Assembly: GCA_009746045.1 (NCBI GenBank)
Contig: RPFO01000076.1
Span: 60,001-124,000 of the forward strand
DNA from: Mesostigma viride
Taxonomy: Eukaryota; Streptophyta; Mesostigmatophyceae; Mesostigmatales; Mesostigmataceae
Reading direction: 5' to 3'
Length of the DNA: 64,000 nt
Positions 12,279 through 21,393 of the stretch are shown here, one piece after another. The notes under the pieces were generated by a model. The model was not told the origin of the DNA. It made no database searches and saw nothing but the letters and a program-made list of their open reading frames with translations. The translations under genes and the position numbers were made by a program. Each line of letters starts with the position of its first letter. Position 1 is the first letter of the stretch.

Positions 12279-15200
12279 TTAGACAGATAGACCGACTTGA
12301 CAGTCAGCATTCATGAGCTTCCTCAGTACATTGTACTGGGCTGGGGCCTTGTGTGGCAGCTTTGTCAATGCATCAGCAGGGTTCTCCTCGCCAGGGATAT
12401 GCTTCAAGTCAACCAAACTGGCCAACTCCTTCAGCAACAAATAATCCAGGTCCCGGCTCCTGGCCAGCTGCTTGTGAACAAACTGGACCATACCCATGCT
12501 GTCTGTTAGCAACAACGTCTCCATCTGCAAGGTCCAAGGGGTAACTGAAGCCAGCTCCAGCATTAACTCCTTTATGTACAGGCTGGACTGGATCCCCTCG
12601 CATATGGCCCTGCATTCTGCCACATCTGAACTGATACAGACCCTCTTCTGCAGTCTGCTGTACCAGCTGAACAAACTTGCCCTGCTCTGATAAAAAGCAA
12701 ACAGAGCAGCAGATCTCCCCCTGACCTTGGTAACCTGGCGAGCATCCATGGAACTGTCAACAAAGATCTCCAAGGTGATAGGCTGGGCAAAGTCAATCCC
12801 AGACAAAATCAGATCAGGGGTACTCTCCACCAACCGGGCTATGACTCGAGGCTTCTCATCCTCAAGCACCTCATCAGGCATTCTGCTATGGACCATCAAA
12901 GACGGACCACAGATGCTGGCAAACCAGGCCCACATGCCTCTCAACTCAGGTCCTGCAGCCTGGGTGATCTTCTCTGGCAAGGCCTTCACAATGGTCTGTT
13001 TATAATCTCCTCCAGCCTGAAGCCTGATACTCCACTCCCCGTCCCTCCTGAACAGGGTAGCCTGCATTCCACAGAACACTACAGGCTTGTTGGGCTCCTG
13101 CCACAGCTCCTTGCCCAGTGAAAACTTGCCACTGATGACAGGAATAAACTTCTTCAGCCAGGTCGTGGGGGCTAGCAAATGCAGATCATCTCCATGCAAA
13201 CTAGCATACACTGGCAGACCCTCCCATTGGGCCAGCAGCAAACAGGGATCAACTGAAGACACTCTCAAGCCACACTCACTGATCAGAGCTTCCTGCAGCG
13301 TGAGTCTCCAGATGATTGGGCTCGACCTGAGTCCTTCCAGGCCCTTCAGAATAACCAGGAATTGTTGATGCAGCTCCAGCTTCCAGATGGCAGGCACCTC
13401 AACACAGTAAGGCTCATCCTGCTTCCACACCCTCCTGGCCACTTCTGGATCAGATTTTAAAAATGCCCTCTTGAAGTCCAGCAGCACTGATGACATAGCT
13501 GCTCCCCTGTTCAGCAACCCCACGTAGAGACATAGCAAAATTCTCCATGTGTCGTGTAGCATCCCTGGCGTGTATAGCTCCTCTCCTGGCAGACTCCCCG
13601 TGCCGTGATACTCATTCAGGACAGGCCTGACATGGGGCACTGATACCTCATCCACAACCTTCCTCTTCAGCACAAATCTCAAAGCAAGCTTCCTTGATGC
13701 TGGGGGACGTCTGTCTGTTGGTGCAGCACACTCAAACTGCAACCACTCCTCCAATGCCTTGGAGAAGGCGAGCTTCCAAGCCTCAAACAAAGTAGGCGAG
13801 CTCATCTCTTGGACCAGCTGGTCATATGTCAAAGGAGAGTGTGCAGCAAGGCTCCTGTGAGTTATGCCAATACTGCTGGGGTGCAACACAGCTGGAATCA
13901 CCAAACTGGCCGCTGGGGGCACCTCCCCTTCATCCCATTTTACACCCTTGACCGGCTTGGCCCTGCACCTGACTGGAAATGTTGTCCTGAAATTTTCTAG
14001 GGGAATCATCCCCCAGCCATCTCTTCTCAGAGCTGTAGCTCTGATAGAAATCCCAGGATTGCCCAGAAAATTCTGACCCAAAATCACAGGGCCATCATAG
14101 TCCTCTAGGACAAGGAAGGTCACATCCACACCCATGACAGGGGCAGTAACCTCTCCCAACACCCTTAGATGCGTCCTACCACTGAAATCAGACACCCAGG
14201 GGCAACTTGGTTCTCCGACCAGCAGTTCTCCTGTATGCTGAGGTCCCATGACAGAAACCTGTGCATTGGTATCTATCTCCATGGCAGCTACCTCAGGTTC
14301 ATCCAACTGGACAAGCTTGGACACCTTAGGCTCCTTCTTGGCTCTTTGCAAAGCCTGTACAATATCTGATAGACGCACACCCCTAGGCCTGGTGTCGGGC
14401 CGTTCCGGAGGTGCAGCCTGTCCGCCTGCTTGCCCAACCACCGTATGTGAAGGTACCCCAGGGGCCGGGCCAGGGTCACCCTGAGGGCTCGATACAGCTG
14501 TAGCACCCTGATCAGGAAGCTCCACGTCACCCCCGCCTTGTACACCAGCGGGCACCTGGAAGAGGTCTCCTTGATTACCTCCCCGGGGACGGATCTTTGA
14601 CCAGGACAGACGGTGCACTGCTTGGGAGCCATCAATGGCCACCCAGCACTTATGGCCAGCGGCTTCTACTCGGGTCACCACCCCATCATGCCAGCTGCCA
14701 CGTTTCCCTGGAAAGCTTGGTTCCTTCCACACAACAACCTGTTGTCCAACGTTAGGTTCTAGGACACTCCAGCCCTTGTCTTTCTGCCTCAGCTTGAGGA
14801 ACTTGGCCTCTAGCTTCTCCTTCCATGCCTGCTCAGCATCAGCTGGCAGCATCCTGGTATGCAGCATAAGAGGATTGATGGCAATGTCACCAAAGAACAT
14901 GGGAGTCCTCAGGTTCAGCCTGTCCTCCACAGAACGTAGCCATGCAGATGTCACAATGGCAGATGACGTCCTTGGAATCCTCTCCACCAGCAGCACAGTC
15001 TTGATCTCTTGGATGGCTCTCTCCACCACCCCTTGCTGGCCGTGGCTCTCCCTGGGTGTAATCAGCAACTCTGGAAACTCTGGCAGGTTCTCACAGCACT
15101 CAAACTGAATGTCACACTGCAACAACTCCAACCCAGGGTACCTGCTCCTTGTCAACTTCAGAGCAGCAATCAATGTAGGCTTCTCCATGTCAGGCAGGAT

Positions 15201-15836
15201 CTCTAGGGTCTTGTACTTGGTATATCTGTCCACTGCCACCAGCAGCTTCAAACCCCTGATTCTCTGAATATCTACCTGCACATGGCCTGGCTGCAAAATA
15301 GGAGTCCTGGCATGAGACTGCTTGGGCTTTCTAGCAACTAGCCTGCACTTGCAAGCTTGAGCAACCTGTTGGCAGATGGAGTACAACTCACTTCCTCCCA
15401 GCCGTCTAGCAACTTGCAAAGACTGAGCTGCATGGCCAAACATGGTATGCAACCTTGAGGCAATGTCATACAAGAGAGAAAACCTTTTATTGTCATTATT
15501 AGCACTCAAGGTATGTACAGATCCCTTATGTACAGGAGGCACCAGGGTCGTGCCTGTCAGACTGTCTCCAGCCCTATCCTCATCCTGACCATCCTGTGCC
15601 AGTCCTGCACGGTCAGAATGCTTCTGAGATCCACCTGGGTCCACATCACCAGGTCCTACCTCAGGCTCAGCACCGCCATGGCGGGCACGTTGGCGAGTAA
15701 CCACTGCAGCTACAGCTGGCATACTCTCTGTGGTAACCAAGCTTGCCCCATCGTGTCCAATAGGCTCTTTCACTAGAGCATGGGGCTGCCCCTCACTGCT
15801 GTCACTAGCAGCTTCATTACACACCCCTGGGGGCAC
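12279..15836 (-). CDS. pol: Copia-1 pol polyprotein (INT, protease-like, RT, RNase H)
   Basis: 1185 codons without a stop. Integrase: H-x5-H at about residues 130-136 and C-x-C near 162-164, then D about 189, D about 242 and E about 272 (G-V-V-E-R-A). After a Pro/Gly-rich linker a retropepsin-like domain follows at about 515-595, with I-D-T-N-A-Q-V-S and V-I-L-G-Q-N-F-L. The RT covers about 650-900 (D-F-K-R-A-F-L; catalytic box H-G-D-D near 881-884). Copia RNase H follows (F-V-D-S-S, W-Y-S-R, S-S-D-V-A-E-C-R, T-D-S-M, N-P-A-D-A-L-T-K). Known Copia elements place protease before integrase; here it lies after it, and none is visible before it. The first listed codon is GTG. The frame is open upstream to a TGA that ends gag in the same frame, so synthesis by stop readthrough is plausible. 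Confidence 0.93.
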   Translation of the reverse strand: MPPGVCNEAASDSSEGQPHALVKEPIGHDGASLVTTESMPAVAAVVTRQRARHGGAEPEVGPGDVDPGGSQKHSDRAGLAQDGQDEDRAGDSLTGTTLVPPVHKGSVHTLSANNDNKRFSLLYDIASRLHTMFGHAAQSLQVARRLGGSELYSICQQVAQACKCRLVARKPKQSHARTPILQPGHVQVDIQRIRGLKLLVAVDRYTKYKTLEILPDMEKPTLIAALKLTRSRYPGLELLQCDIQFECCENLPEFPELLITPRESHGQQGVVERAIQEIKTVLLVERIPRTSSAIVTSAWLRSVEDRLNLRTPMFFGDIAINPLMLHTRMLPADAEQAWKEKLEAKFLKLRQKDKGWSVLEPNVGQQVVVWKEPSFPGKRGSWHDGVVTRVEAAGHKCWVAIDGSQAVHRLSWSKIRPRGGNQGDLFQVPAGVQGGGDVELPDQGATAVSSPQGDPGPAPGVPSHTVVGQAGGQAAPPERPDTRPRGVRLSDIVQALQRAKKEPKVSKLVQLDEPEVAAMEIDTNAQVSVMGPQHTGELLVGEPSCPWVSDFSGRTHLRVLGEVTAPVMGVDVTFLVLEDYDGPVILGQNFLGNPGISIRATALRRDGWGMIPLENFRTTFPVRCRAKPVKGVKWDEGEVPPAASLVIPAVLHPSSIGITHRSLAAHSPLTYDQLVQEMSSPTLFEAWKLAFSKALEEWLQFECAAPTDRRPPASRKLALRFVLKRKVVDEVSVPHVRPVLNEYHGTGSLPGEELYTPGMLHDTWRILLCLYVGLLNRGAAMSSVLLDFKRAFLKSDPEVARRVWKQDEPYCVEVPAIWKLELHQQFLVILKGLEGLRSSPIIWRLTLQEALISECGLRVSSVDPCLLLAQWEGLPVYASLHGDDLHLLAPTTWLKKFIPVISGKFSLGKELWQEPNKPVVFCGMQATLFRRDGEWSIRLQAGGDYKQTIVKALPEKITQAAGPELRGMWAWFASICGPSLMVHSRMPDEVLEDEKPRVIARLVESTPDLILSGIDFAQPITLEIFVDSSMDARQVTKVRGRSAALFAFYQSRASLFSWYSRLQKRVCISSDVAECRAICEGIQSSLYIKELMLELASVTPWTLQMETLLLTDSMGMVQFVHKQLARSRDLDYLLLKELASLVDLKHIPGEENPADALTKLPHKAPAQYNVLRKLMNADCQVGLSV

Positions 15837-15869
15837 CCTCCAGGGTTCAGGGATGTGTGCAGGCTCATA

Positions 15870-17055
15870 TCAATGATCAGCAGCCTTGCCCTTGCCCTTG
15901 TCCTGGGATGGACCAGCCTTGTCCTTGCTGCCACCCTGAGCTGGCTTGCTCTGACCTTCCTGCCTCAGGTACGAGGGACACTCATTCCTGAAGTGACCCT
16001 TCCCCTGGCAGAAATAACATTCCACCTGACTGATGTCCCGTGAGGTCCCACTGCTGGGCCCAGCCTTGGGAGGACCACCCACCCTCTTGAAGTCAAACTG
16101 GGACTGTGGATGTCCCGACTTCGGCGGGGTCCCCCGTCCAGCCCTTCTGTCACGCCCCCTCCTGGACCTTCCTCGACCCCTTGAAGAGGTCTCAGGCCCT
16201 CTCGAGGACGCTGGGCCCCCGTGGCCCGATCCCCTCATGGACTTAACCGTGGGTTCAGTGGCCTCCTCATCATTCTGACGAGGGCGCTTACCCCCACGTA
16301 CTTGCCGCTGAAACACTCATACAACTGATCCGTCATGGCTGCCCAGCCATGGACCTGTCGCATGTGGATGGTCACATTATCCATGGTGACCGGATCCAGT
16401 TGCAGCGACTTGAGAAAGTCGCCCATGGCCATCCGATCTGCGACGAAGAAGCCCTTGGCCATGGCGTCCTCCCTCAGCTTGACGAAGTCTTCAAAGGCGT
16501 GGACCACTAGTTGCCCCTTGATGGGCTTGTAGTCCAGGTATTCTTGCTTCAGGTGGGACCCATCTATGGTCCTCTTGTCACTCAGGAACGACCTGAGTCG
16601 CGTCATAAACGCCGTCCAGGTGTCCCCCGCCGCGTGTCGCTCCCGAACAAACTTGAACAGCCGCCTCGCCGACTGCCGTATGTAGGCACTAGACGCCAGG
16701 ATGCGAAGCTTGTCACCGTTGTATATCTCCGTGTACAAGTTCATGTCCTCTAACATCCTCTCAGCATCCCGGGGCTGCCAATTGTCCTTGATGGACTGAA
16801 ACTGGCCTAGCACCGCGTACCCCTCAGCAACAGTTGGTCGCTTAGGCGCCGCTTGATCTGCGGCTGGCGCGTGCTGCCCGCCCTGCGATCCTTGGCTCTG
16901 ATTATCTGGCACCTCAGCCTGGTCTCCCAGCGCCTGGCCGTCCCCGCGTCCATCGCGTCCACCGCGTCCATCGCGTCCATCTCGTCCATCCAGCCCAGCG
17001 CCGCGCCGCCGAAGCCCATAAAGCCCGCTTGTTGGTTGATAGCTCCATCCTCCAT
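15870..17055 (-). CDS. gag: Copia-1 gag (capsid plus CCHC zinc knuckle), with frame breaks
   Basis: Start chosen at ATG 17055 (M-E-D-G..), matching M-A-D-G.. of Copia-2 gag. The capsid-like helical middle is read from about 16945 to 16290. The C-terminal part from about 16300 to the TGA at 15870 is Arg/Gly-rich and carries a CCHC knuckle (C-Y-F-C-Q-G-K-G-H-F-R-N-E-C). Two frame changes are needed, both in G-runs (near 16945 and 16297), each corrected by one extra G. The stop TGA is in frame with pol. Gag would form the virus-like particle and bind element RNA. Confidence 0.8.
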
Positions 17056-17237
17056 GATGGCCTCTGTTCAGATCTGCTACAGCCAGCCAAGTGGCCAAGC
17101 AGCAATTAAAGCAATATAAGCTACTGAACAAGAAAGGAAAGTGCCAAGTGTTACCACTCAGGCAAGACCACCACGGCTGGCCCCAGGCGCGTCCTGGTTC
17201 TCCTTGTCGCTGTCGTCGTCGCTGTCGCTCACCACAA

Positions 17238-18074
17238 TCAGCTCTGGTACCCTGCTACCTGCTGCGCCGTCGTCGACCCGCTGTCGGCCCGCGATGACTG
17301 AATCGTCACCGTTGGTAAAGTAGACAGGTGACAACCCGTCGTTGGCCCTCGCGGATTGTACGTTGGCACCTCGTGGTCGCCAAGTGTCTCGTCGCCTAGC
17401 CCAGCGACACCCCCTGCTCCTACCTCAAGGTCACTATCGTACCCAAGAGGTGCAAACTCCTCCCAACGCGTCACACGAACGCGAAGGGGCGGGGCAGCTC
17501 CTGAAAAGGAACTCTTACTCGCTCTGGAAACCTGCCGACTCTTGTCGCGCGTGTCCTCCGGCGATGGCTTCCGCTGTCGCCCCGACCTCTGCAAGCCGCC
17601 TGTGATGCTCCGCTCCGCGTCGTTCACGCCTAACTGGCCCGCTGCAACACCCTCGTCGCCGATGCCGCCTGCGAAAGCACGTGGTACTCCCGCGCCCGCT
17701 ACTGTCGGCACAAACTCGTGTCGCCCTGCGCCAGCTGCCTCCGCAACCTCGCCTCGCCTTGCTGCCAACTCCGTCCGCACTCGCTCTGCTACTGCAGTAA
17801 TCACCGTCTGGATGCCGACCAACCCGTGAAGCTCCTGCTCAAGGTCGTCGATGCTCCGGTGCTCCGGAATGACGATGGTTTGTACGTGTCGCAGAATTCG
17901 CTCCCAATCTTCGACCTGGTCGTCGACGAATTGCACGAAGCTGCGATTTACAGGCGGACGATCTGCAAGCAACAAAGATAGATCCCGAACGACACGGCGT
18001 AATTCAGGAGAAATCGAACCCCCAGCAGACTGCCGAAACCGGAAATCCTGCTGCCGTTGTTCCTCCTGCACCAT
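17238..18074 (-). CDS. Copia-1 ORF0, unknown protein upstream of gag
   Basis: 278-codon minus-strand ORF starting 94 bp after the 5' LTR and ending about 180 bp before gag. The N-terminal two-fifths is helical and Leu/Val-rich (coiled-coil-like: D-D-L-E-Q-E-L-H-G-L-V), followed by a Gly/Ala/Ser-rich, probably disordered tail. No known domain is recognised. Copia-2 has an ORF in the same place with a similar heptad-like segment (51617-52332), arguing that it is a real element-encoded gene rather than leader noise. Standard Copia elements have no ORF here. Function unknown. Confidence 0.6.
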   Translation of the reverse strand: MVQEEQRQQDFRFRQSAGGSISPELRRVVRDLSLLLADRPPVNRSFVQFVDDQVEDWERILRHVQTIVIPEHRSIDDLEQELHGLVGIQTVITAVAERVRTELAARRGEVAEAAGAGRHEFVPTVAGAGVPRAFAGGIGDEGVAAGQLGVNDAERSITGGLQRSGRQRKPSPEDTRDKSRQVSRASKSSFSGAAPPLRVRVTRWEEFAPLGYDSDLEVGAGGVAGLGDETLGDHEVPTYNPRGPTTGCHLSTLPTVTIQSSRADSGSTTAQQVAGYQS

Positions 18075-18167
18075 TCACCACCAGACGAGCTCCTCTCGTC
18101 GTAAACGCTGCACACCGCAACCGGCAACGACCCTCCTGGCCGTTCCGCTGAGACTGGTTGTAATTTG

Positions 18168-18864
18168 AGTTAAGCTTTCTTCGCACACGCAATGTGAAGG
18201 ATATGGTTGCAATGCAGCAATGTGTGAATATGGTTGGAAACGGAGCTTTGTTAAATCGGATAATGTTTACAGCGCTCAACACTTGAGGCTTGTACACGAG
18301 CTTGCCAAGTCAAGGCACAACACGTGAGGCGGGCTCGCAAGAGATGCCCATTTGGCACTGGCCTATTGTTTATATACTTGTGCACTGTGCTTGCTAGTCC
18401 TGAGCAGCCTAGGAGGCCTGCTCAGTAATAACACCCCGGTACAGTATTCACTACCTGTACAGCGCCCAGCTCCTATACAGTAGGTCTGCCATACAGGCAC
18501 AGTGACCACAGAGTACAGTCACCACAGTGATTATTGCATCTGCACCTAGAAGTCCAGGACTAAGCCTGCGGTACCAACAGACCACAGGTTAAGGTTCCTA
18601 TTTCCTGCGTACGACGTATTAATCCAATACCGTCGTAGGTACAGCACCTAATTCCTGTCAGCCCAGGAATTACTGTCGACCCCATATGTCGTCGGCAAAT
18701 ATTCACGTCCGACTTAGAAGAACAGCCGGCTCGCGCTCGCGCGCGACCGGGAAGTCGGAACGCCATAACTTTCTTGATACTTGTCGGAATGAACTCGTTC
18801 CGGTGCCGCTGGAATCGCAGAGATATGCCGAATCAGGATCACGCCAATGCGCTTGGCGTTAACT
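18168..18864 (-). repeat. Copia-1 5' LTR
   Basis: 697 bp, the pair of 10833-11530. Flanked at 18865-18869 by the GGCAC duplication. On the coding strand it reads AGTTAACG.. to ..GCTTAACT. The sequence just downstream on the coding strand (CAAATTACAACCAGTCTC) does not match the usual TGG-starting tRNA primer site. Confidence 0.95.
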
Positions 18865-20073
18865 GGCACCACGGCATCCTAGGGAGGAGGCCTCAGGCGA
18901 GGCCTCGGGTGGACCCGTGGAGACGAGCCAACTGGAACCGACCTTCACCGTTTCGTTGGAACCCCGCCCCCGGGCTGACAGGGCTGCACCGCCCTCGCCG
19001 CGTGCCGCGGAGGGACCCAGCGGGCCTGCCCGGGCTGACCTGCATTCGTCTCGTTCCGCGGAGGAGCCCAGCGGCCCTGTCAGAGCTGATGCGTCACTGT
19101 GCTGTGCGGAGGGGCCCAGTGGGGTTGGCAAGGGTGCCCTAGTGCCAATGGAGTCTACCGTACCCTACGAGGTACTCGTGGCAACGGTGCAGAATCAGCA
19201 AGAACTCCTTCGCCAACTGATGGCTCAGCAGGGTCGTCAAGCAGACCAGTCGGTAGCCACGGCAGTAGGCTATGATGCTGCATCCGGGGCCCCCGGGTTG
19301 CCTTATGAGGAGTGGACACTGGGGGAATTCATCCGGCCTCAGGCAGGCCGAGTGGTGGAGTATGGTGGGCCTCAGGGCCGCGCACGGAGAAATTGCGTAT
19401 GCACTTCGTGGGTCCGGCACTCCAAGCTCCTCTCGGAATGTATGTGCCTGAACCCCCGGTATTTCAAGCGGGGTCCTGGTGTGCTGTGGACCGCGGTGCG
19501 TACTGGGAGCAGCTGGAGATGACCTTCTCACCATTCCAGCCGCAGCCGGTGCCGGTGCCGCAGCCGTCCAGCCCGCATCTACCCTTCACTGTGGGGCATA
19601 TCGTGCGGTACGGCACGGAGGATTGGTGGGACTGGAAGTACTATGTGGACGGGGTGGCGCACACGGTGGCGCCCCCTAAGGTGGCTCCAGTGGATGGGCG
19701 CGCTTTCCTCGACAAGACGGCGCCAGACTTTGCGTGGACCTTGAAGACTACCTATGATGAGGATCACGTGCGCACCGCTGTGTTCAAGATGGGGGTGGAC
19801 TTCGTTGGTGCCCATTGTTGCGGGGTGGTGGATAAATCGGCTCTGACCCTGATGTTCACCCACCCTCAGTACCGGTTTCCTGGCCATGTGGCCCCCTGGC
19901 GCGTGGGTACGTGGAGCTCTCCAGGGTCGGCCGGCAGCTAGAAGGTGTCGCCCTATCAGGTGGCTTTTGAGACGTACCTGCGGACACACCCCGGCTGTCT
20001 GATTCAGACTATGACGCCATCGGGTCGTCAGGCCCTTATAGCGGCACAGCAACACAGGCGAGCCACCGGTCGT
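18865..20073 (+). pseudogene. Element E coding region, 3' part (after Copia-1)
   Basis: Continuation of the ORF interrupted at 10832. It opens with about three copies of a 16-20-residue repeat (A-E-G-P-S-G-P-A-R-A-D, A-E-E-P-S-G-P-V-R-A-D, A-E-G-P-S-G-V), then a Gln-rich helix (V-Q-N-Q-Q-E-L-L-R-Q-L). A frame change near 19375-19390 leads into a more globular part with W-W-D-W-K-Y-Y-V-D-G and ends at TAG 19939-19941; a short open tail follows to about 20073. No family recognised. A structural protein of the retroelement whose 3' LTR follows at 20327 is the best guess. Confidence 0.5.
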
Positions 20074-20326
20074 TAAGGGGGTTGTGAGAGATATGTGTCG
20101 GATAGCGGAATGACCCTGTCACCTTGTTTCCTGCTACTATGTCAGGGTTGGTCCTGTGTATCAACCTCTAGAGGAATTGGTATTACTAACCCGCGGGTGG
20201 ACCGGGCTTGGGACATAGTACTCTTATAGTAGTATATAATACCTTGTCTTGCCCATCCCCATTACGAGGGCTCCGGCTACATCTCTTGTACGGTAGGGAC
20301 TACCGACCCCCGCGGAGGGGGAGGAG

Positions 20327-21101
20327 TGTTGCAGCCCGACCCCTTAGAACGGGCGCAACAATGGAATAAATTACCAAGGCAGTTTGGCCTGTTGTTCTAC
20401 CTTGTATGGATCTTGGTAGTCATGTGATTTGGACTAGTTATTTTGGTCCTAGGTCGTTATGTGCGACCTTCTAGGGGCCGGTGCAGTCGCGCCGCGCCAG
20501 TTGAGATCTTGCCTGTACTTTGCTTGGATCCTGTAGTTGAGGGTCGATGTCGGCCCGAGGATCTTGCGTGGAATGCATGCTTTGGAATTCCCTAGAGGAT
20601 CGGCGCTGTATCTGCGCAGCCACAGGCCTAGGTTAAATTAGTCCAAGGACGAGAGTCTCGTCCTCTTGGTTTGATGAATGCAAAGTGCGATGACGCCTTC
20701 ATATTGAACCTGGGGCAACTATCCATTTGTAATTGGTATTGCTAGCCATTATAAGTGTTGGCATCAAGCCGCGGTGCCAGATAACTCACGACTCACGTCG
20801 TGAAGCGCAATCTACATTAAGCCACCTGGAATATTCCTAATTCCGGCATGATTGATCTTTCGCTGCGTAGCTCAGGTTAGAAGTCTGGGCTGGGACGTAA
20901 CATAAATATTCAGCCACAAGCGTCGTAGACTTGGGTACTAGCATCCGGCGCGGCCCTTCACACCGGCCGGTACCCAGACTTGAACAAATCCAAGCCAAAC
21001 GGCTCCCGCGGAACCAAACCAAGGGAATTGAACCGGGCGTAAATGATTCGGTGAACAGTCGTTTCTCGCGTGCACGGACGTAAATGATCACGGACGTGAC
21101 A
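20327..21101 (+). repeat. Element E 3' LTR (with preceding polypurine tract)
   Basis: Starts TGTTGCAGCCC directly after a purine tract GGAGGGGGAGGAG (20313-20326), the normal arrangement for a plus-strand 3' LTR. It shares CGGTGCAGTCGCGCCGCG and AGGGTCGATGTCGGCCCGAG with the Gypsy-A and Gypsy-B LTRs, so it belongs to a related Ty3/gypsy family. The right end is put at ..ACGTGACA (21101), next to LINE sequence, but no second LTR exists in the window to prove it. Confidence 0.6.
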
Positions 21102-21270
21102 CCAGGGCTCCCCCTTGGATCCCAACAACTACCAAGAAGTCTGCATCCGGGGCACCACCCTCAAGATCTTCATGCGCCTGATTTTGGACCGCCTGCGCAA
21201 CGCCGTGGACGCCTGGACGTCAGTGAAAACCAGATGGGCTTTTGCCCGTGGAATGTCAACTTGATTGCCC
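21102..21270 (+). pseudogene. LINE reverse transcriptase fragment
   Basis: About 50 residues read in two frames, with D-P-N-N-Y-Q-E-V-C-I-R-G-T-T-L-K-I-F, L-I-L-D-R-L-R-N-A-V-D and, after a frameshift, S-E-N-Q-M-G-F. These are the N-terminal RT motifs of LINE elements (..P-x-N-Y-R-x-I.., ..E-x-Q-x-G-F). The active-site motif is absent. It is a small relic cut off by the element E LTR on the left. Confidence 0.65.
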
Positions 21271-21393
21271 CTGAGGACTATCAAAGAGACAACCAGCGCA
21301 GATTATCACTACAGTACTAAATACGATGGCCTCATCGGTGGTAACAGTCGACAACACTTTGGATGAAGATTACCTGTTTTTCGCCTAAATCAG

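Larger units (their letters stand above)
10833..18864 (-). mobile_element. Copia-1: complete LTR retrotransposon
   Basis: Full-length element, transcribed on the minus strand. It has two nearly identical LTRs (10833-11530 and 18168-18864; two differences by eye) and a 5-bp TSD GGCAC (10828-10832 and 18865-18869). In transcription order: 5' LTR, an extra ORF (18074-17238), gag with CCHC knuckle (17055-15870), an in-frame TGA, pol (INT, protease-like, RT, RNase H), an untranslated region of about 750 bp, a purine tract (AAGAAAAGAAAGG, near 11531-11550) and the 3' LTR. The LTR ends are AGTT..AACT rather than TG..CA. LTR identity implies a recent insertion. It sits inside the coding region of element E. 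Confidence 0.95.
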
